From Bacteroidota bacterium (GTDB lineage Bacteria > Bacteroidota > Bacteroidia > 2-12-FULL-35-15): a DNA stretch of 64,000 nucleotides. Positions 15,658-24,237 of the stretch are shown piece after piece. The notes under the pieces were generated by a model. It had not been told where the DNA came from, ran no database searches, and saw nothing but the letters and a program-made list of their open reading frames with translations. Every line of letters starts with the position of its first letter. The stretch's first letter is position 1. The DNA lies in NCBI GenBank assembly GCA_947504725.1, contig CANNHN010000001.1:186001-250000 (forward strand), written 5' to 3'. The translations under genes were made by a program, and so were the position numbers.

Positions 15658-16473
15658 TTATTTTATTGCATTTCTGATTTTCATCAAATCGACCATCAAT
15701 TTTTCAAAATGATCGAGGTGAAGCATGTTAGCACCATCCGATTTTGCTTTTGCAGGATTTGGATGTGTTTCTAAAAATATTCCATCTGCACCAACTGCTA
15801 TTGCTGCTTTCGCTATTGTTCCAATCAATTCTGGACGACCACCAGTTACGCCACTTGTTTGATTTGGTTGTTGTAATGAATGTGTAATGTCCATAACGAC
15901 TGGAACATTGTTTTTTTGCATTTCAGGTATCGCACGAAAGTCGACTACCAAATCCTGATATCCTAAAAATGTTCCGCGTTCTGTCAACATGATATTTGAG
16001 TTGCCCGATTCACGTACTTTATCAACTGCAAATTTCATAGACTCAGCTGAAAGGAATTGTCCTTTTTTTATGTTCACATGTTTACCTGTTAATGCTGCAG
16101 CTACTAGTAAATCTGTTTGTCGACATAAGAATGCAGGTATTTGTAAAACGTCCACATACTTTGCTGCCAATGCAGCATCTTCGTTTGTGTGAATGTCTGT
16201 GAGTGTTGGAACATTTAATTGTTTTCCAATTTTTGCTATAATTTCTAGTCCTTTTTCATCTCCGATTCCAGTGAATGAATCCAAGCGAGAACGATTTGCT
16301 TTTTTAAAAGATGCTTTGAAAATATACGGAATACCAAGTTTGTCCGTTACTGCTTTTGCCTTTTCAGCAATTTCAAAACAAATTTCTTCCGTTTCAACAG
16401 CACAAGGACCAGCAATTAAAAAAAAGTTGTTATTCTCTAAGTGTTTTATGTTTTTTATATTCTTTAACGACAT
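15658..16473 (-). CDS. kdsA: 3-deoxy-8-phosphooctulonate (KDO-8-phosphate) synthase
   Basis: This is a 271-residue class I aldolase-type synthase with FFLIAGPCAVE at the start of the barrel, the KASFKKANRSRLDSFTG substrate loop (about residues 52-68), VMDITHSLQQPN and the C-terminal DGIFLETHPNPAKAKSDG. It condenses phosphoenolpyruvate with arabinose 5-phosphate in the synthesis of the lipopolysaccharide sugar KDO. I chose the ATG at 16473 over the one at 16497 because it leaves a 4-base gap to the upstream gene rather than a 20-base overlap and matches family N-termini. It sits inside an operon of envelope genes. The LpxL-type acyltransferase gene is 5 kb away. Confidence 0.95.
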   Translation of the reverse strand: MSLKNIKNIKHLENNNFFLIAGPCAVETEEICFEIAEKAKAVTDKLGIPYIFKASFKKANRSRLDSFTGIGDEKGLEIIAKIGKQLNVPTLTDIHTNEDAALAAKYVDVLQIPAFLCRQTDLLVAAALTGKHVNIKKGQFLSAESMKFAVDKVRESGNSNIMLTERGTFLGYQDLVVDFRAIPEMQKNNVPVVMDITHSLQQPNQTSGVTGGRPELIGTIAKAAIAVGADGIFLETHPNPAKAKSDGANMLHLDHFEKLMVDLMKIRNAIK

Positions 16474-16477
16474 AATT

Positions 16478-17746
16478 TTATTTAAAATTTTTAACAAGTG
16501 AAATGTATGCAGATTGTCCAGCCGCTTTTTTAGGAGTTATAAATCCTTCTAAGTTACTGCTTCCAGCATAAATAATAAATCCTTTTCCTAGGTTTGCAAA
16601 AGCTCCAATACCATAATTAAATTTCCCATAGCCACCATAGCCAACAGTTGCTGAAACAGTAAACTTTGGATTGATAATAAAATTTCCTTTTACATATGCT
16701 AATAAATGATAATTGCCATTAAATACATATCGAATTCCTTCCACCAATAAAAAATGTTCGCTGAATTGAGTTTCATAACTCAGATTTAAAACAGCAGGCA
16801 GTGTAACAGAAAGGGATTGATTTTTAAATGGAGCTATTGAGTTTATGATGCTATCCTGTGATGTTGCTGAAAAAGTAGAATCTTGTAAATCATAAATACT
16901 GTTCACATGAAAGCCATCATAATGAAACAAAGAGTCTTGATTTAGAAAAAGAGATTTGCTATTGAACTTTATTGCACCAACATCTGCAATTGAAACACGT
17001 AACTTAGAATTTCCAAATCGTGTTTTAAATGGTGCTTCAAAATAAATATCAATACTTGCACCTACACCGTTAAAAGCTCCAATTCCTTTTTTAGAAGTAT
17101 CTGATTGCGCAACTTGCATGTTAGTATTGAAATCGATGTATTGTCCATCAGCACTTGTAAAAAGCTCCGCTTTTTGTGCAAAAATGGAAGAATATTGTTC
17201 TCCTTTTAAGAGTGATATGGCAATTCCCCAACGAGCAGCGCTATCATATTTTGATGAAAATAATCCCACTTGCAATTGCTGATAACGGAGAAAGGTTAAG
17301 TTGAAATCATTGAAGTCTGCCACTTGTCCTGCATATGCGGCATTTCCATAAAATCCTACTTTGTAAAAATCTTTTGAATAGCGTGCATCAAAATGGGCTT
17401 TGTCGCGCAAACTAAAAAACAAGCTGATGTTTTTTTTGTGAAAAATGGAGTCCATTTTTATTCCAACATATACTCCGTAGTTTACATCGGCACCTATGTT
17501 ATTCATGTTTTTGGTGCGACTTAATACTTGATCTTTTAAACCAGCATCAATAAAACCTCCTTTGTAAAACTTGGAAATAAATTGGGAAGTAAGTGCGGTA
17601 GCGTTTAATCCATATTCAGCAACTAATCCAATTCGCGTTTTTGAAGAATCAGGAAATTCGTCAGCGAATATGGCAGAAATTTGTCCATTTGCGTTGATCT
17701 TGCAAGAAAGTAAAATAAGTATAAAGAGTATCTTTTTCAAAAGCAA
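16478..17746 (-). CDS. Outer-membrane-like beta protein, probably DUF5723 family
   Basis: The protein has 422 residues with a signal peptide (ILFILILLSCKINANGQ). It then shows alternating hydrophobic and polar strands typical of an outer-membrane barrel, ending with a glycine- and aromatic-rich section (VGYGGYGKFNYGIGAFANLG) and LVKNFK. The opening LVAEYGLNATALTSQF and the segment NNIGADVNYGVYVGI resemble the DUF5723 family found in Bacteroidota. This assignment is from memory of the family pattern and should be tested. It is 3 bases from the upstream lipoprotein gene, so the two products may act together at the outer membrane. No function is known. Confidence 0.65.
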   Translation of the reverse strand: MLLKKILFILILLSCKINANGQISAIFADEFPDSSKTRIGLVAEYGLNATALTSQFISKFYKGGFIDAGLKDQVLSRTKNMNNIGADVNYGVYVGIKMDSIFHKKNISLFFSLRDKAHFDARYSKDFYKVGFYGNAAYAGQVADFNDFNLTFLRYQQLQVGLFSSKYDSAARWGIAISLLKGEQYSSIFAQKAELFTSADGQYIDFNTNMQVAQSDTSKKGIGAFNGVGASIDIYFEAPFKTRFGNSKLRVSIADVGAIKFNSKSLFLNQDSLFHYDGFHVNSIYDLQDSTFSATSQDSIINSIAPFKNQSLSVTLPAVLNLSYETQFSEHFLLVEGIRYVFNGNYHLLAYVKGNFIINPKFTVSATVGYGGYGKFNYGIGAFANLGKGFIIYAGSSNLEGFITPKKAAGQSAYISLVKNFK

Positions 17747-17749
17747 AAA

Positions 17750-19348
17750 TTATTGAAGTTGTATTGTATAATTAAAATCGCCCACTAGTTTTACATCAAT
17801 GGAGTACTCGCTATAAATCTTAATGTATTGAGGTTGCGCGCTCGTATTAAATTTAATTTTCAATACAACTTTTTTAGTGTCGTAAAGTAAATTCATTTTA
17901 CTTTCGCTGATTGGAACAGCAATTTTTGTCAGCTTCTTTCCAATCACACGTAAAGCAGCGTTGATAGGAGCTTCTACAATGGTGTTGGCGTATCCAAAAA
18001 TAGAATCAGTTACAACATTACTTTCATCTAATAGGTACATTTGGAGTTGTGCATCAAATGGAAATCCATTGTTGGCGAATAACGTAATGGTTCCTTCATT
18101 AATGTTTTGTGTTCCTCCTGTTTGAGAGATATTCAAATCCAATGTGTCTTGCAAAGTCAAATTGTTTGCAACCAACGAAAGCGGAATTTCCATATCTAAT
18201 GAAGCTTTCATTAATCTATCTGAGTATATAAAATCGTTAGAGCCTGAAATATTTCCCAAAGGGTTGGTGATTATTTGCATCGAATAACCAAACTTATTAG
18301 GTAAGTTTTCAATCATCGGTTTGATGTTCGAATTGGTTGTGTTTAAAGGAAAATTAGCATAAGTAGGATATACAATGCCGCCACTTTCAGCCGCACGATT
18401 GATATTAATTGTGCTTCCAATCATACTGTTTGTTAAATTGATTGTGGTTGCTGTTCTTGTATTAATAGAACTAATATTAGTTACATACAAACGCGCATCC
18501 ATTCCAATAGGGTTTTCTAATTTGAAATTGAAATCAACATCTTCTAATTGTAAAGTGCCATCAACAATTCTATCGAACAAAGTAAAATCGCTGGTACTCG
18601 GACCAACATTGTAAGTGTTATTTCCAAAATAACCTTTTGCGTAGTATGGAATAATGTCGTAAAAAGTATTGTCTATTATCAAACTGTCTGCTGGGGTTAC
18701 TAAAACTGTATCTAAAGCGATTGCACTTACTTGAGCTGTTAAACCTGTATAAATTGTATTTATTTGGGTTCCCAAAGGACCAGTTAAATCAATAGTGTAA
18801 CCAGTTAAATCAAAAGTTTGATTGTAAACTCCAGGAGTAGACCCTACTCTGGCTGGAACTGTAAATGGTTTTGAAAATGGATTTCCTAATGCATCCGTTG
18901 CGCAAGGAATTGAATAAACATATTGAGTTACTTCACGAATTTTACTTTTTACTTTAAATGAAACAAACCCTGATTTTATAATTACCATTTTTAATTCAAT
19001 ACCAGGTAAAGAGTAGGTGGTAGAGGTAGAAGATGGAAATGGAAGTACTTGTCCTGGATTCAATGTTGTAGGAAAGGGTAAAGCATATCCATTGTGAATT
19101 GTTGTATCAGCAATATTAAATAGCGTATCGATATCAATTTTATATAAATCGTTATTAAAAACAATCTTCATGGAACTGTCAGCATTCGCCTGTAATATAG
19201 AATCGGGCAGAATGTTGTTAATATTCATACTGGCCGAAATTATTGGAGCTAAAATATCGGTATCCCAAGAAGCCTTTTCCATCTCTTTTCTACATGAAGA
19301 GAGAAAGAGGTTGCCAACAAGTAAAAGTAATAGGATTGATTTTCTCAT
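17750..19348 (-). CDS. Large lipoprotein of unknown function
   Basis: The protein has 532 residues with a lipoprotein signal (LLLLVGNLFLSSC), so the mature N-terminal cysteine is residue 19. The rest is rich in serine, threonine, asparagine and beta-strand pattern, with no enzymatic motif I recognise. Segments such as DFTLFDRIVDGTLQLEDVDF and IPLSLVANNLTLQDTLDL suggest repeated beta-sandwich units. It is the first gene of the minus-strand operon lipoprotein - DUF5723-like - kdsA - T9SS cargo and is separated from the next gene by 3 bases. An envelope role is inferred only from its signal and neighbours. Confidence 0.75.
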   Translation of the reverse strand: MRKSILLLLLVGNLFLSSCRKEMEKASWDTDILAPIISASMNINNILPDSILQANADSSMKIVFNNDLYKIDIDTLFNIADTTIHNGYALPFPTTLNPGQVLPFPSSTSTTYSLPGIELKMVIIKSGFVSFKVKSKIREVTQYVYSIPCATDALGNPFSKPFTVPARVGSTPGVYNQTFDLTGYTIDLTGPLGTQINTIYTGLTAQVSAIALDTVLVTPADSLIIDNTFYDIIPYYAKGYFGNNTYNVGPSTSDFTLFDRIVDGTLQLEDVDFNFKLENPIGMDARLYVTNISSINTRTATTINLTNSMIGSTININRAAESGGIVYPTYANFPLNTTNSNIKPMIENLPNKFGYSMQIITNPLGNISGSNDFIYSDRLMKASLDMEIPLSLVANNLTLQDTLDLNISQTGGTQNINEGTITLFANNGFPFDAQLQMYLLDESNVVTDSIFGYANTIVEAPINAALRVIGKKLTKIAVPISESKMNLLYDTKKVVLKIKFNTSAQPQYIKIYSEYSIDVKLVGDFNYTIQLQ

Positions 19349-19448
19349 TTAAGCTGATATTTCGACAGATTTTACAAGCTAAAAATACTAAAAAATATTC
19401 AAAAAAAGGTAAAAAGCCTTTCCTTATAGGTAAAAACACGAAGAAATT

Positions 19449-19479
19449 TTTGAAAGCATTAAATAATACAATACCTTTG
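19449..19479 (+). promoter_or_regulatory. Promoter of the small membrane protein gene
   Basis: TTTG at 19449-19452 and TACCTTTG at 19472-19479, separated by 19 bases, match the Bacteroidota -33/-7 consensus exactly. The ATG is at 19502. Confidence 0.7.
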
Positions 19480-19500
19480 TATCATCGTTATACGATACAA
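19477..19500 (+). promoter_or_regulatory. Palindrome TTGTATC-N10-GATACAA overlapping the -7 box
   Basis: Perfect 7-base arms at 19477-19483 and 19494-19500 cover the last three bases of the -7 element and the presumed transcription start, ending just before the ATG. The position suits a repressor operator. Confidence 0.55.
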
Positions 19501-19501
19501 T

Positions 19502-19933
19502 ATGTTAACTAAACGCTTTTTTATTTCTTGGATTGCCTCATCCATTGTGATGTTTGCTCTTTGTTATGCTTGGCATGGCGTATTTTTAACCGACTTTTCA
19601 AGACTTTCCTATCCAATTGGCATATTCTTATTTTTTGCAGTTTTTGTCTATTTGATTATTGGCTTTCTTGCTGCCAAAGCAATTGATATAAAGCAATTAG
19701 AAGTTAAATTTAAAAGAAACCCATTATTACGAGGATTAATAACTGGTGCTAGTTTGGGCTTTAGTTTATTTATTATTACCTCAGTAATTGGCGTTTCCTT
19801 CAGTACAGGTTCTAAATTAGAAAATCTTTTATTAGATGGTTGCTGGCAAACAATAGAACAGGGAGTTGGTGGAATTGTAGTTGGCTTAGCTCACTATTTT
19901 GTTTTTGACCCGAGTGCTGTCATTGAGGATTAA
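19502..19933 (+). CDS. Small integral membrane protein of unknown function
   Basis: The protein has 143 residues with four predicted membrane helices. These are about residues 7-27 (ISWIASSIVMFALCYAWHG), 38-60 (PIGIFLFFAVFVYLIIGFLA), 82-102 (ITGASLGFSLFIITSVIG) and a weaker one near 120-138 (GVGGIVVGLAHYFVF). No signal peptide, no catalytic motif and no family I recognise. It has its own strong promoter with a palindrome over the -7 box, suggesting dedicated repression. It converges with rarA; the two stop codons overlap within the four bases TTAA. Confidence 0.75.
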   Translation: MLTKRFFISWIASSIVMFALCYAWHGVFLTDFSRLSYPIGIFLFFAVFVYLIIGFLAAKAIDIKQLEVKFKRNPLLRGLITGASLGFSLFIITSVIGVSFSTGSKLENLLLDGCWQTIEQGVGGIVVGLAHYFVFDPSAVIED

Positions 19934-21210
19934 TAGCCGTATTTATTCCCCCACAATTTTTTCAAATACTCTTTCAATTCATTTTCTCGAACATTGTTTC
20001 CTGGGTCGTAAATTTTTGTTCCGCTCAATTCAGTTGGAAGATATTCTTGGGCAGAAAAATTATTGGCATAACCATGTGAATATTCATAATTTTCGCCATA
20101 ACCAATGTCTTTCATTAATTTAGTTGGTGCATTGCGTAAATGAAGGGGTACAGGCAAATTGCCCGTTTTACGTACAATTTCAGATGCGATACCAATAGCT
20201 GCGTATGCTGCATTGCTTTTTGCTGAAGTAGCTAAATACGTTACTGTTTGCGATAAAATGATTCTTGATTCAGGGTACCCAATTACATTTACTGCTTGAA
20301 AACAATTGTTCGCAATCACTAATGCTGTTGGATTGGCATTGCCAATATCTTCAGATGCTAAAATCAATAATCTTCTTGCAATAAACAATGGATCTTCACC
20401 ACCTTCAATCATTCTAGCCAACCAGTACACAGCTGCATTTGGGTCGCTTCCACGAATAGATTTGATAAATGCAGAAATAATATCGTAATGATTTTCGCCC
20501 GCTTTATCATAAATAGCAATGTTTTGTTGAACGATGTTATTTACTTTTTCATTTGTTATTTCAACAGTTTCGCCTCCAATTGAATTGATTACCAATTCAA
20601 AAACGTTTAACAATTTTCTTCCGTCACCACCTGAAAGTCTTAATAATGCTTCGTTTTCAAGGATGTGAATTTTTTTTGTTTTTAAAACGGCATCTGTTTT
20701 CATTGCTAATTCTAACATTTCTAAAAGATCTTCTTTTTCTAGATGTTTTAAAATATAAACCTGACAACGAGATAAAAGAGCGGAAATAACTTCAAATGAA
20801 GGGTTTTCTGTAGTTGCGCCAATTAACGTAATGGTTCCTTTTTCAACAGCCCCTAATAGTGAATCTTGCTGTGATTTGCTGAAACGGTGAATCTCATCAA
20901 TAAATAAAATGGGGTTACTCTGACTAAACAATCCGTTCGACTTCGATTTCTCGATTACTTCACGAATATCTTTTACTCCTGAATTAATGGCGCTAAGTGC
21001 ATGAAATGGACGTTTTAATTGATGCGCTATAATGTTTGCTAAAGTTGTTTTCCCAACTCCAGGCGGCCCCCACAAAATAATAGATGGTAATAAATTGGAT
21101 TGAATGGCATTTCTTAAAATAGCTCCTTCACCCACAATGTGCTTTTGGCCAATGTAGTTATCCAAACTAGTTGGACGCATTCGTTCTGCGAGTGGAGTAG
21201 TAGTTGACAT
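19930..21210 (-). CDS. rarA: Replication-associated recombination protein A (AAA+ ATPase)
   Basis: This 426-residue clamp-loader-like AAA+ ATPase has Walker A WGPPGVGKTTLANI (about residues 47-60), Walker B ILFIDEIHRFSKSQQD, sensor 1 GATTENPSF and the RarA C-terminal tetramerisation region, including SAFIKSIRGSDPNAAVYWLA. It acts at stalled replication forks with single-stranded DNA-binding protein. The start was placed at the ATG at 21210, where TAATG overlaps the stop of the upstream cytochrome gene and the family N-terminus (PLAERMRPTSLDNYIGQ) begins. An upstream ATG would add ten unrelated residues inside the neighbour. Confidence 0.95.
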   Translation of the reverse strand: MSTTTPLAERMRPTSLDNYIGQKHIVGEGAILRNAIQSNLLPSIILWGPPGVGKTTLANIIAHQLKRPFHALSAINSGVKDIREVIEKSKSNGLFSQSNPILFIDEIHRFSKSQQDSLLGAVEKGTITLIGATTENPSFEVISALLSRCQVYILKHLEKEDLLEMLELAMKTDAVLKTKKIHILENEALLRLSGGDGRKLLNVFELVINSIGGETVEITNEKVNNIVQQNIAIYDKAGENHYDIISAFIKSIRGSDPNAAVYWLARMIEGGEDPLFIARRLLILASEDIGNANPTALVIANNCFQAVNVIGYPESRIILSQTVTYLATSAKSNAAYAAIGIASEIVRKTGNLPVPLHLRNAPTKLMKDIGYGENYEYSHGYANNFSAQEYLPTELSGTKIYDPGNNVRENELKEYLKKLWGNKYGY

Positions 21211-21584
21211 TAATCTTTCATTCCATTGTTTACCCAACATTCAATTTTATCAATGTCTGCTTGGTTTAATTGTGCTGCATTTGCAGGCATGTTAGGAAAG
21301 CCCTTTTGATGTTTAATGCATCCTACTAATTCCCCTTCCTTTGCAGCTTTTCTAACATCAACAACCGTAAGAAAATTTAAACCATCAGCCCCGTTATAAC
21401 CATGACAACTGGTGCAATGCTGGTCAATAATTGGTTTTATGTCAGCATATGCCCCGCCCTGTGTGCTACAATCCAATGCGGGTTTAATAATTGCAACTGT
21501 TTCTGCTTTTGGAGCTTCTTGAGCTGTTTTACATGCTGCTATCGAAAGCGAAAGGCATGTGATAATGAATAATGATTTTTTCAT
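21210..21584 (-). CDS. Lipoprotein with one c-type haem motif
   Basis: The protein has 124 residues with a lipoprotein signal (LFIITCLSLSIAAC). One haem-attachment motif CTSCH lies at about residue 56 (DQHCTSCHGYNGADG), and a possible axial methionine is found in GFPNMPANAAQL. The overall pattern, a single small haem domain behind a lipid anchor, fits a periplasmic electron carrier or the cytochrome domain of a surface protein. No oxidase or dehydrogenase is adjacent, so the partner is unknown. Its stop codon overlaps the rarA start, an odd pairing that is probably transcriptional rather than functional. Confidence 0.85.
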   Translation of the reverse strand: MKKSLFIITCLSLSIAACKTAQEAPKAETVAIIKPALDCSTQGGAYADIKPIIDQHCTSCHGYNGADGLNFLTVVDVRKAAKEGELVGCIKHQKGFPNMPANAAQLNQADIDKIECWVNNGMKD

Positions 21585-21650
21585 ATAGTTTATATTTTTT
21601 TGTTTCTTTTTTAATTGTTTACTACCAACTGTCTATTACCTATTGATTCA

Positions 21651-22529
21651 TTATTTCCCTTCAGGGCGTTTGTGTTTCCAGCGTTTATGGCTCCACAACC
21701 AATATTGCGGAGCAGCCAGAATATCTTGTTCAAGCATACGAGTTACCATTTCTGTTAGTTCTCCTTGCTTCGTTTCTTTTGGCTGGTCGAATGTTTCAAA
21801 AAACTCGAAACTGTAATAGCCCCTTTTTTCTTTATTGATTCTGCCATATAATACAGGTTGATTGTACTCTTTTGCAAACTTTTCTGTGCCAAACAAAACA
21901 CCAGTATCTTGATTTAGAAATGTCATCCAATGGCAATTATTGGGATTAGATGGTGATTGATCAATTGCAAAAATCGTAGCTGTATAATTGTTTTTTTCTT
22001 GTTCGTAAACCTGTTTAACAATTTTTGTTGAAACCATATACAACCCATATTTGCTGCGTGTGTTGCGCATCTTCTGATCGAAATACTTATTTGATAAAGG
22101 TTTGTAAATCCCTATTGTTTTATGCTTGATAAGCGCATCAACAGCTACAGCAAATATCTCCCAATTCGCTAAATGTCCACCTGCAATAATTACACTTCTT
22201 TTTTGATCGAAATATTTGTTTATCAATTCTGGATTTTTGCAAACAACACGCTTTAGAACTTGCTTTTCAGAAATAGTGAATGTTTTAATGCTTTCTAATA
22301 TTAAGTCGCAAAAGTGACGATAAAATTTATCGCAAATTTCTTGGTGCTCTTTTGCTGATTTTTCTGGAAAAGAACGCTGAATATTCCCTAAAACCACCTT
22401 TTTTCTATACCCTATTGCTTTATATAAAATAAGATACGTAAAGTTGGATACTCCATATAACAATGGGAAAGGAAGTGTAGAGATAGGAAGAATTACACCA
22501 TAATAAAGAAACCTGTTCATTAGATTCAT
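21651..22529 (-). CDS. Lysophospholipid/lipid A acyltransferase, LpxL/HtrB family
   Basis: The protein has 292 residues with an N-terminal membrane segment (ILPISTLPFPLLYGVSNFTY). The acyltransferase core has the H-x4-E type motif in GGHLANWEIFAV (about residues 117-128), then KPLSNKYFDQKMRNTRSKYG and FAIDQSPSNPNNCHWMTFLN. The C-terminus ends with the family signature PQYWLWSHKRWKHKRP. These enzymes add secondary acyl chains to lipid A at the inner membrane. Bacteroidota relatives may also modify other lipids. Two start codons (22529 and 22520) are possible. A TATCTTTG box lies at 22549-22556 on the minus strand. Confidence 0.9.
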   Translation of the reverse strand: MNLMNRFLYYGVILPISTLPFPLLYGVSNFTYLILYKAIGYRKKVVLGNIQRSFPEKSAKEHQEICDKFYRHFCDLILESIKTFTISEKQVLKRVVCKNPELINKYFDQKRSVIIAGGHLANWEIFAVAVDALIKHKTIGIYKPLSNKYFDQKMRNTRSKYGLYMVSTKIVKQVYEQEKNNYTATIFAIDQSPSNPNNCHWMTFLNQDTGVLFGTEKFAKEYNQPVLYGRINKEKRGYYSFEFFETFDQPKETKQGELTEMVTRMLEQDILAAPQYWLWSHKRWKHKRPEGK

Positions 22530-22548
22530 TCGAAAAATTTTTATAAAA

Positions 22549-22556
22549 CAAAGATA
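22549..22556 (-). promoter_or_regulatory. -7 box of the acyltransferase gene
   Basis: The minus strand reads TATCTTTG, 19 bases before the ATG at 22529. A -33 element is not clear. Confidence 0.45.
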
Positions 22557-22587
22557 AAGTATAGTTTTACACCACGTATTTAAATTT

Positions 22588-22606
22588 TTGGCAAAATAAT
22601 TGCCAA
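22588..22606. promoter_or_regulatory. Palindrome TTGGCAA-N5-TTGCCAA in a divergent spacer
   Basis: Perfect 7-base arms around AATAA lie between the acyltransferase gene (minus) and a small secreted-protein gene (plus). A regulator site is possible; no partner is known. Confidence 0.35.
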
Positions 22607-22648
22607 CAACACATTTAAATAAGCTATTAATTGTTTAATTTAACTAAA

Positions 22649-23098
22649 ATGAAAAATACATTCAAAATCTACTGTTTGTCAATTGTGACATTCCTATTGT
22701 TTTCCGCTTCTGCAGTTGCTCAAAAAGTAAAACCAACTAAGTTTTTAGACAATAAAAAATTCAATTGTCAATTTTACGAAGTAAAACCTACAGTTAGAGG
22801 AAAGGCGCAACCAAGTTTATTGTTTTTAAAGGGCGGTAAAGTAGAAGCGGATTTGATGTATGAAAAATTAGCATTGCCTCCAGTTGCAATGCGTGTAACA
22901 TTGGATTCAACCTATACAGAAGATGAAGTGGAGATGCACATGGTAACATTTGAAGCGGATCACTCAGAAGAAAAAAATGATTACCATTGGGAAGTAACGT
23001 TAATTAATTATGATATTGAAGGTACTGTTGTTCAAATGAAATCAGGAGTAGAAAAGAAGAAGTTTGAATTTGCTGGTTCAGAAAAAACGAAGAAGTAA
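22649..23098 (+). CDS. Small secreted protein of unknown function (possible paralogue of the one at 47.6 kb)
   Basis: The protein has 149 residues starting at the ATG at 22649, which places a clean signal peptide first (IVTFLLFSASAVAQ, cleavage after Gln). The mature part is a small beta-rich domain with FLKGGKVEADL early and YHWEVTLINYDIEGTVVQMK followed by KKKFEFAGSEKTKK late. The same layout (W-E, I-x-GT, a lysine-glycine turn, F-x-F-x-G and a lysine-rich end) is found in the protein at 47621-48118, which suggests a shared lipocalin-like fold. I know no function. The next gene starts 29 bases downstream. Confidence 0.7.
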   Translation: MKNTFKIYCLSIVTFLLFSASAVAQKVKPTKFLDNKKFNCQFYEVKPTVRGKAQPSLLFLKGGKVEADLMYEKLALPPVAMRVTLDSTYTEDEVEMHMVTFEADHSEEKNDYHWEVTLINYDIEGTVVQMKSGVEKKKFEFAGSEKTKK

Positions 23099-23127
23099 AA
23101 GCAATTTTCTTTTATCTAGCTATAAAG

Positions 23128-23685
23128 ATGAATAAAGAAGTACAAGATCTTATTCAGCAAGGAAAAGATTCTATTGTTCAATCAGCCTTAAAGCTTGTTG
23201 GTGGAGGGGTTACGATGGATCACTTCACGAAAATTGTAGTACAGGCTAGTAAAAAGGAAATCTATGTCTCCCTTTTAAATCCTATTAAATATCTTCCTAA
23301 AAACTCTGCATTTTATACGGATATAGAAGCGATTCTAATTGAAAAGGGAACGACTTGCCGAGAATATTCTAATCCAAAAGTTAATAACTCGGATATAATG
23401 GATCTTCCATTCTATAAAGAAACCGAAGAAGGAAGGAAACATATTCATTTTGTCTTTGAATCAATTAAAAGTGGTGCTCCTTTTGATATTTCGAAGTTTG
23501 ATGGAAGTATGATTATTCGAGATGAAACTAATTTTTTCGATATAAATGTTGAGTCAGAATATTATCATTCTTGGTATAAATTAGATAAGTTGACAGGGGG
23601 GCTTTTCGATAAAGGGCATGCACACTTCCTAGAACCACCGAGCTCAAATGCCGACAATCGTGAAATATTAATTGAGATAAAATAG
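23128..23685 (+). CDS. Hypothetical cytoplasmic protein
   Basis: The protein has 185 residues with no signal peptide and no membrane segment. The N-terminal 40 residues look helical (MNKEVQDLIQQGKDSIVQSA). The remainder is mixed, with YYHSWYKLDKLTGGLFDKGH and a terminal NADNREILIEIK. I recognise no motif or family. It follows the small secreted-protein gene by 29 bases on the same strand, so it is probably co-transcribed. It converges with smpB. The length and even codon pattern support a real gene. Confidence 0.6.
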   Translation: MNKEVQDLIQQGKDSIVQSALKLVGGGVTMDHFTKIVVQASKKEIYVSLLNPIKYLPKNSAFYTDIEAILIEKGTTCREYSNPKVNNSDIMDLPFYKETEEGRKHIHFVFESIKSGAPFDISKFDGSMIIRDETNFFDINVESEYYHSWYKLDKLTGGLFDKGHAHFLEPPSSNADNREILIEIK

Positions 23686-23743
23686 TAGCGAAAAAAAGGC
23701 ATTATTGATTTCCTTTTCTAATCGATAAAAAGGTCGTATAATC

Positions 23744-24196
23744 TTATTTCAATCGTCTATCTGTCTCTCGCTCAATATCTTTTTTCTTAATATCAGCACG
23801 TTTATCAAATAGTTTTTTCCCCTTTGCTAAAGCAATTTCCAGCTTCGCCATTCCTTTTTCATTAATGAATAAACGCAAAGGGACAATCGTTAGGCCTTGG
23901 TCTTTTAATTTTCCTTGAAGCTTATTTAATTCTTGACGATTTAGCAATAATTTTCTGTCGCGTTTCTCTGGAACGTTATTGTAGGTTCCATTAAAATAAG
24001 GTGATACATTCATGTTTCTGACAAACAATTCGTTTTTCAAAAACACACAAAAAGCATCTGTAATGTTTGCTTTTCCTTCACGGATTGATTTGATCTCGGT
24101 TCCTGTCAGCTGCATGCCTGCCAGGTATTTATCAATAAAAGCATATTCATAAGATGCTTGTCTATTCTTTATATTGATATTGTTTTCTAAACTCAT
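23744..24196 (-). CDS. smpB: SsrA-binding protein
   Basis: The 150-residue protein has the SmpB OB-fold: NRQASYEYAFIDKYLAGMQL at residues 10-29, then TGTEIKSIREGKANITDAFC and a C-terminal basic tail (LFDKRADIKKKDIERETDRR) that enters the decoding site. SmpB with tmRNA rescues stalled ribosomes. No tmRNA gene (ssrA) was seen in the window. A -7 box lies only 7 bases upstream of the ATG, so the mRNA is probably almost leaderless. That promoter overlaps the 3' end of the upstream transporter gene. Confidence 0.96.
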   Translation of the reverse strand: MSLENNINIKNRQASYEYAFIDKYLAGMQLTGTEIKSIREGKANITDAFCVFLKNELFVRNMNVSPYFNGTYNNVPEKRDRKLLLNRQELNKLQGKLKDQGLTIVPLRLFINEKGMAKLEIALAKGKKLFDKRADIKKKDIERETDRRLK

Positions 24197-24203
24197 AAGG
24201 CCA

Positions 24204-24237
24204 CAAAGGTAGTAAAAAGCCCTCGCTTACTTCACAA
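24204..24237 (-). promoter_or_regulatory. Promoter of smpB, nearly leaderless
   Basis: The minus strand reads TACCTTTG at 24204-24211, 7 bases before the ATG. A TTG at 24235-24237 is 23 bases further upstream, at the long end of the normal spacing and inside the end of the transporter gene. Confidence 0.5.
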
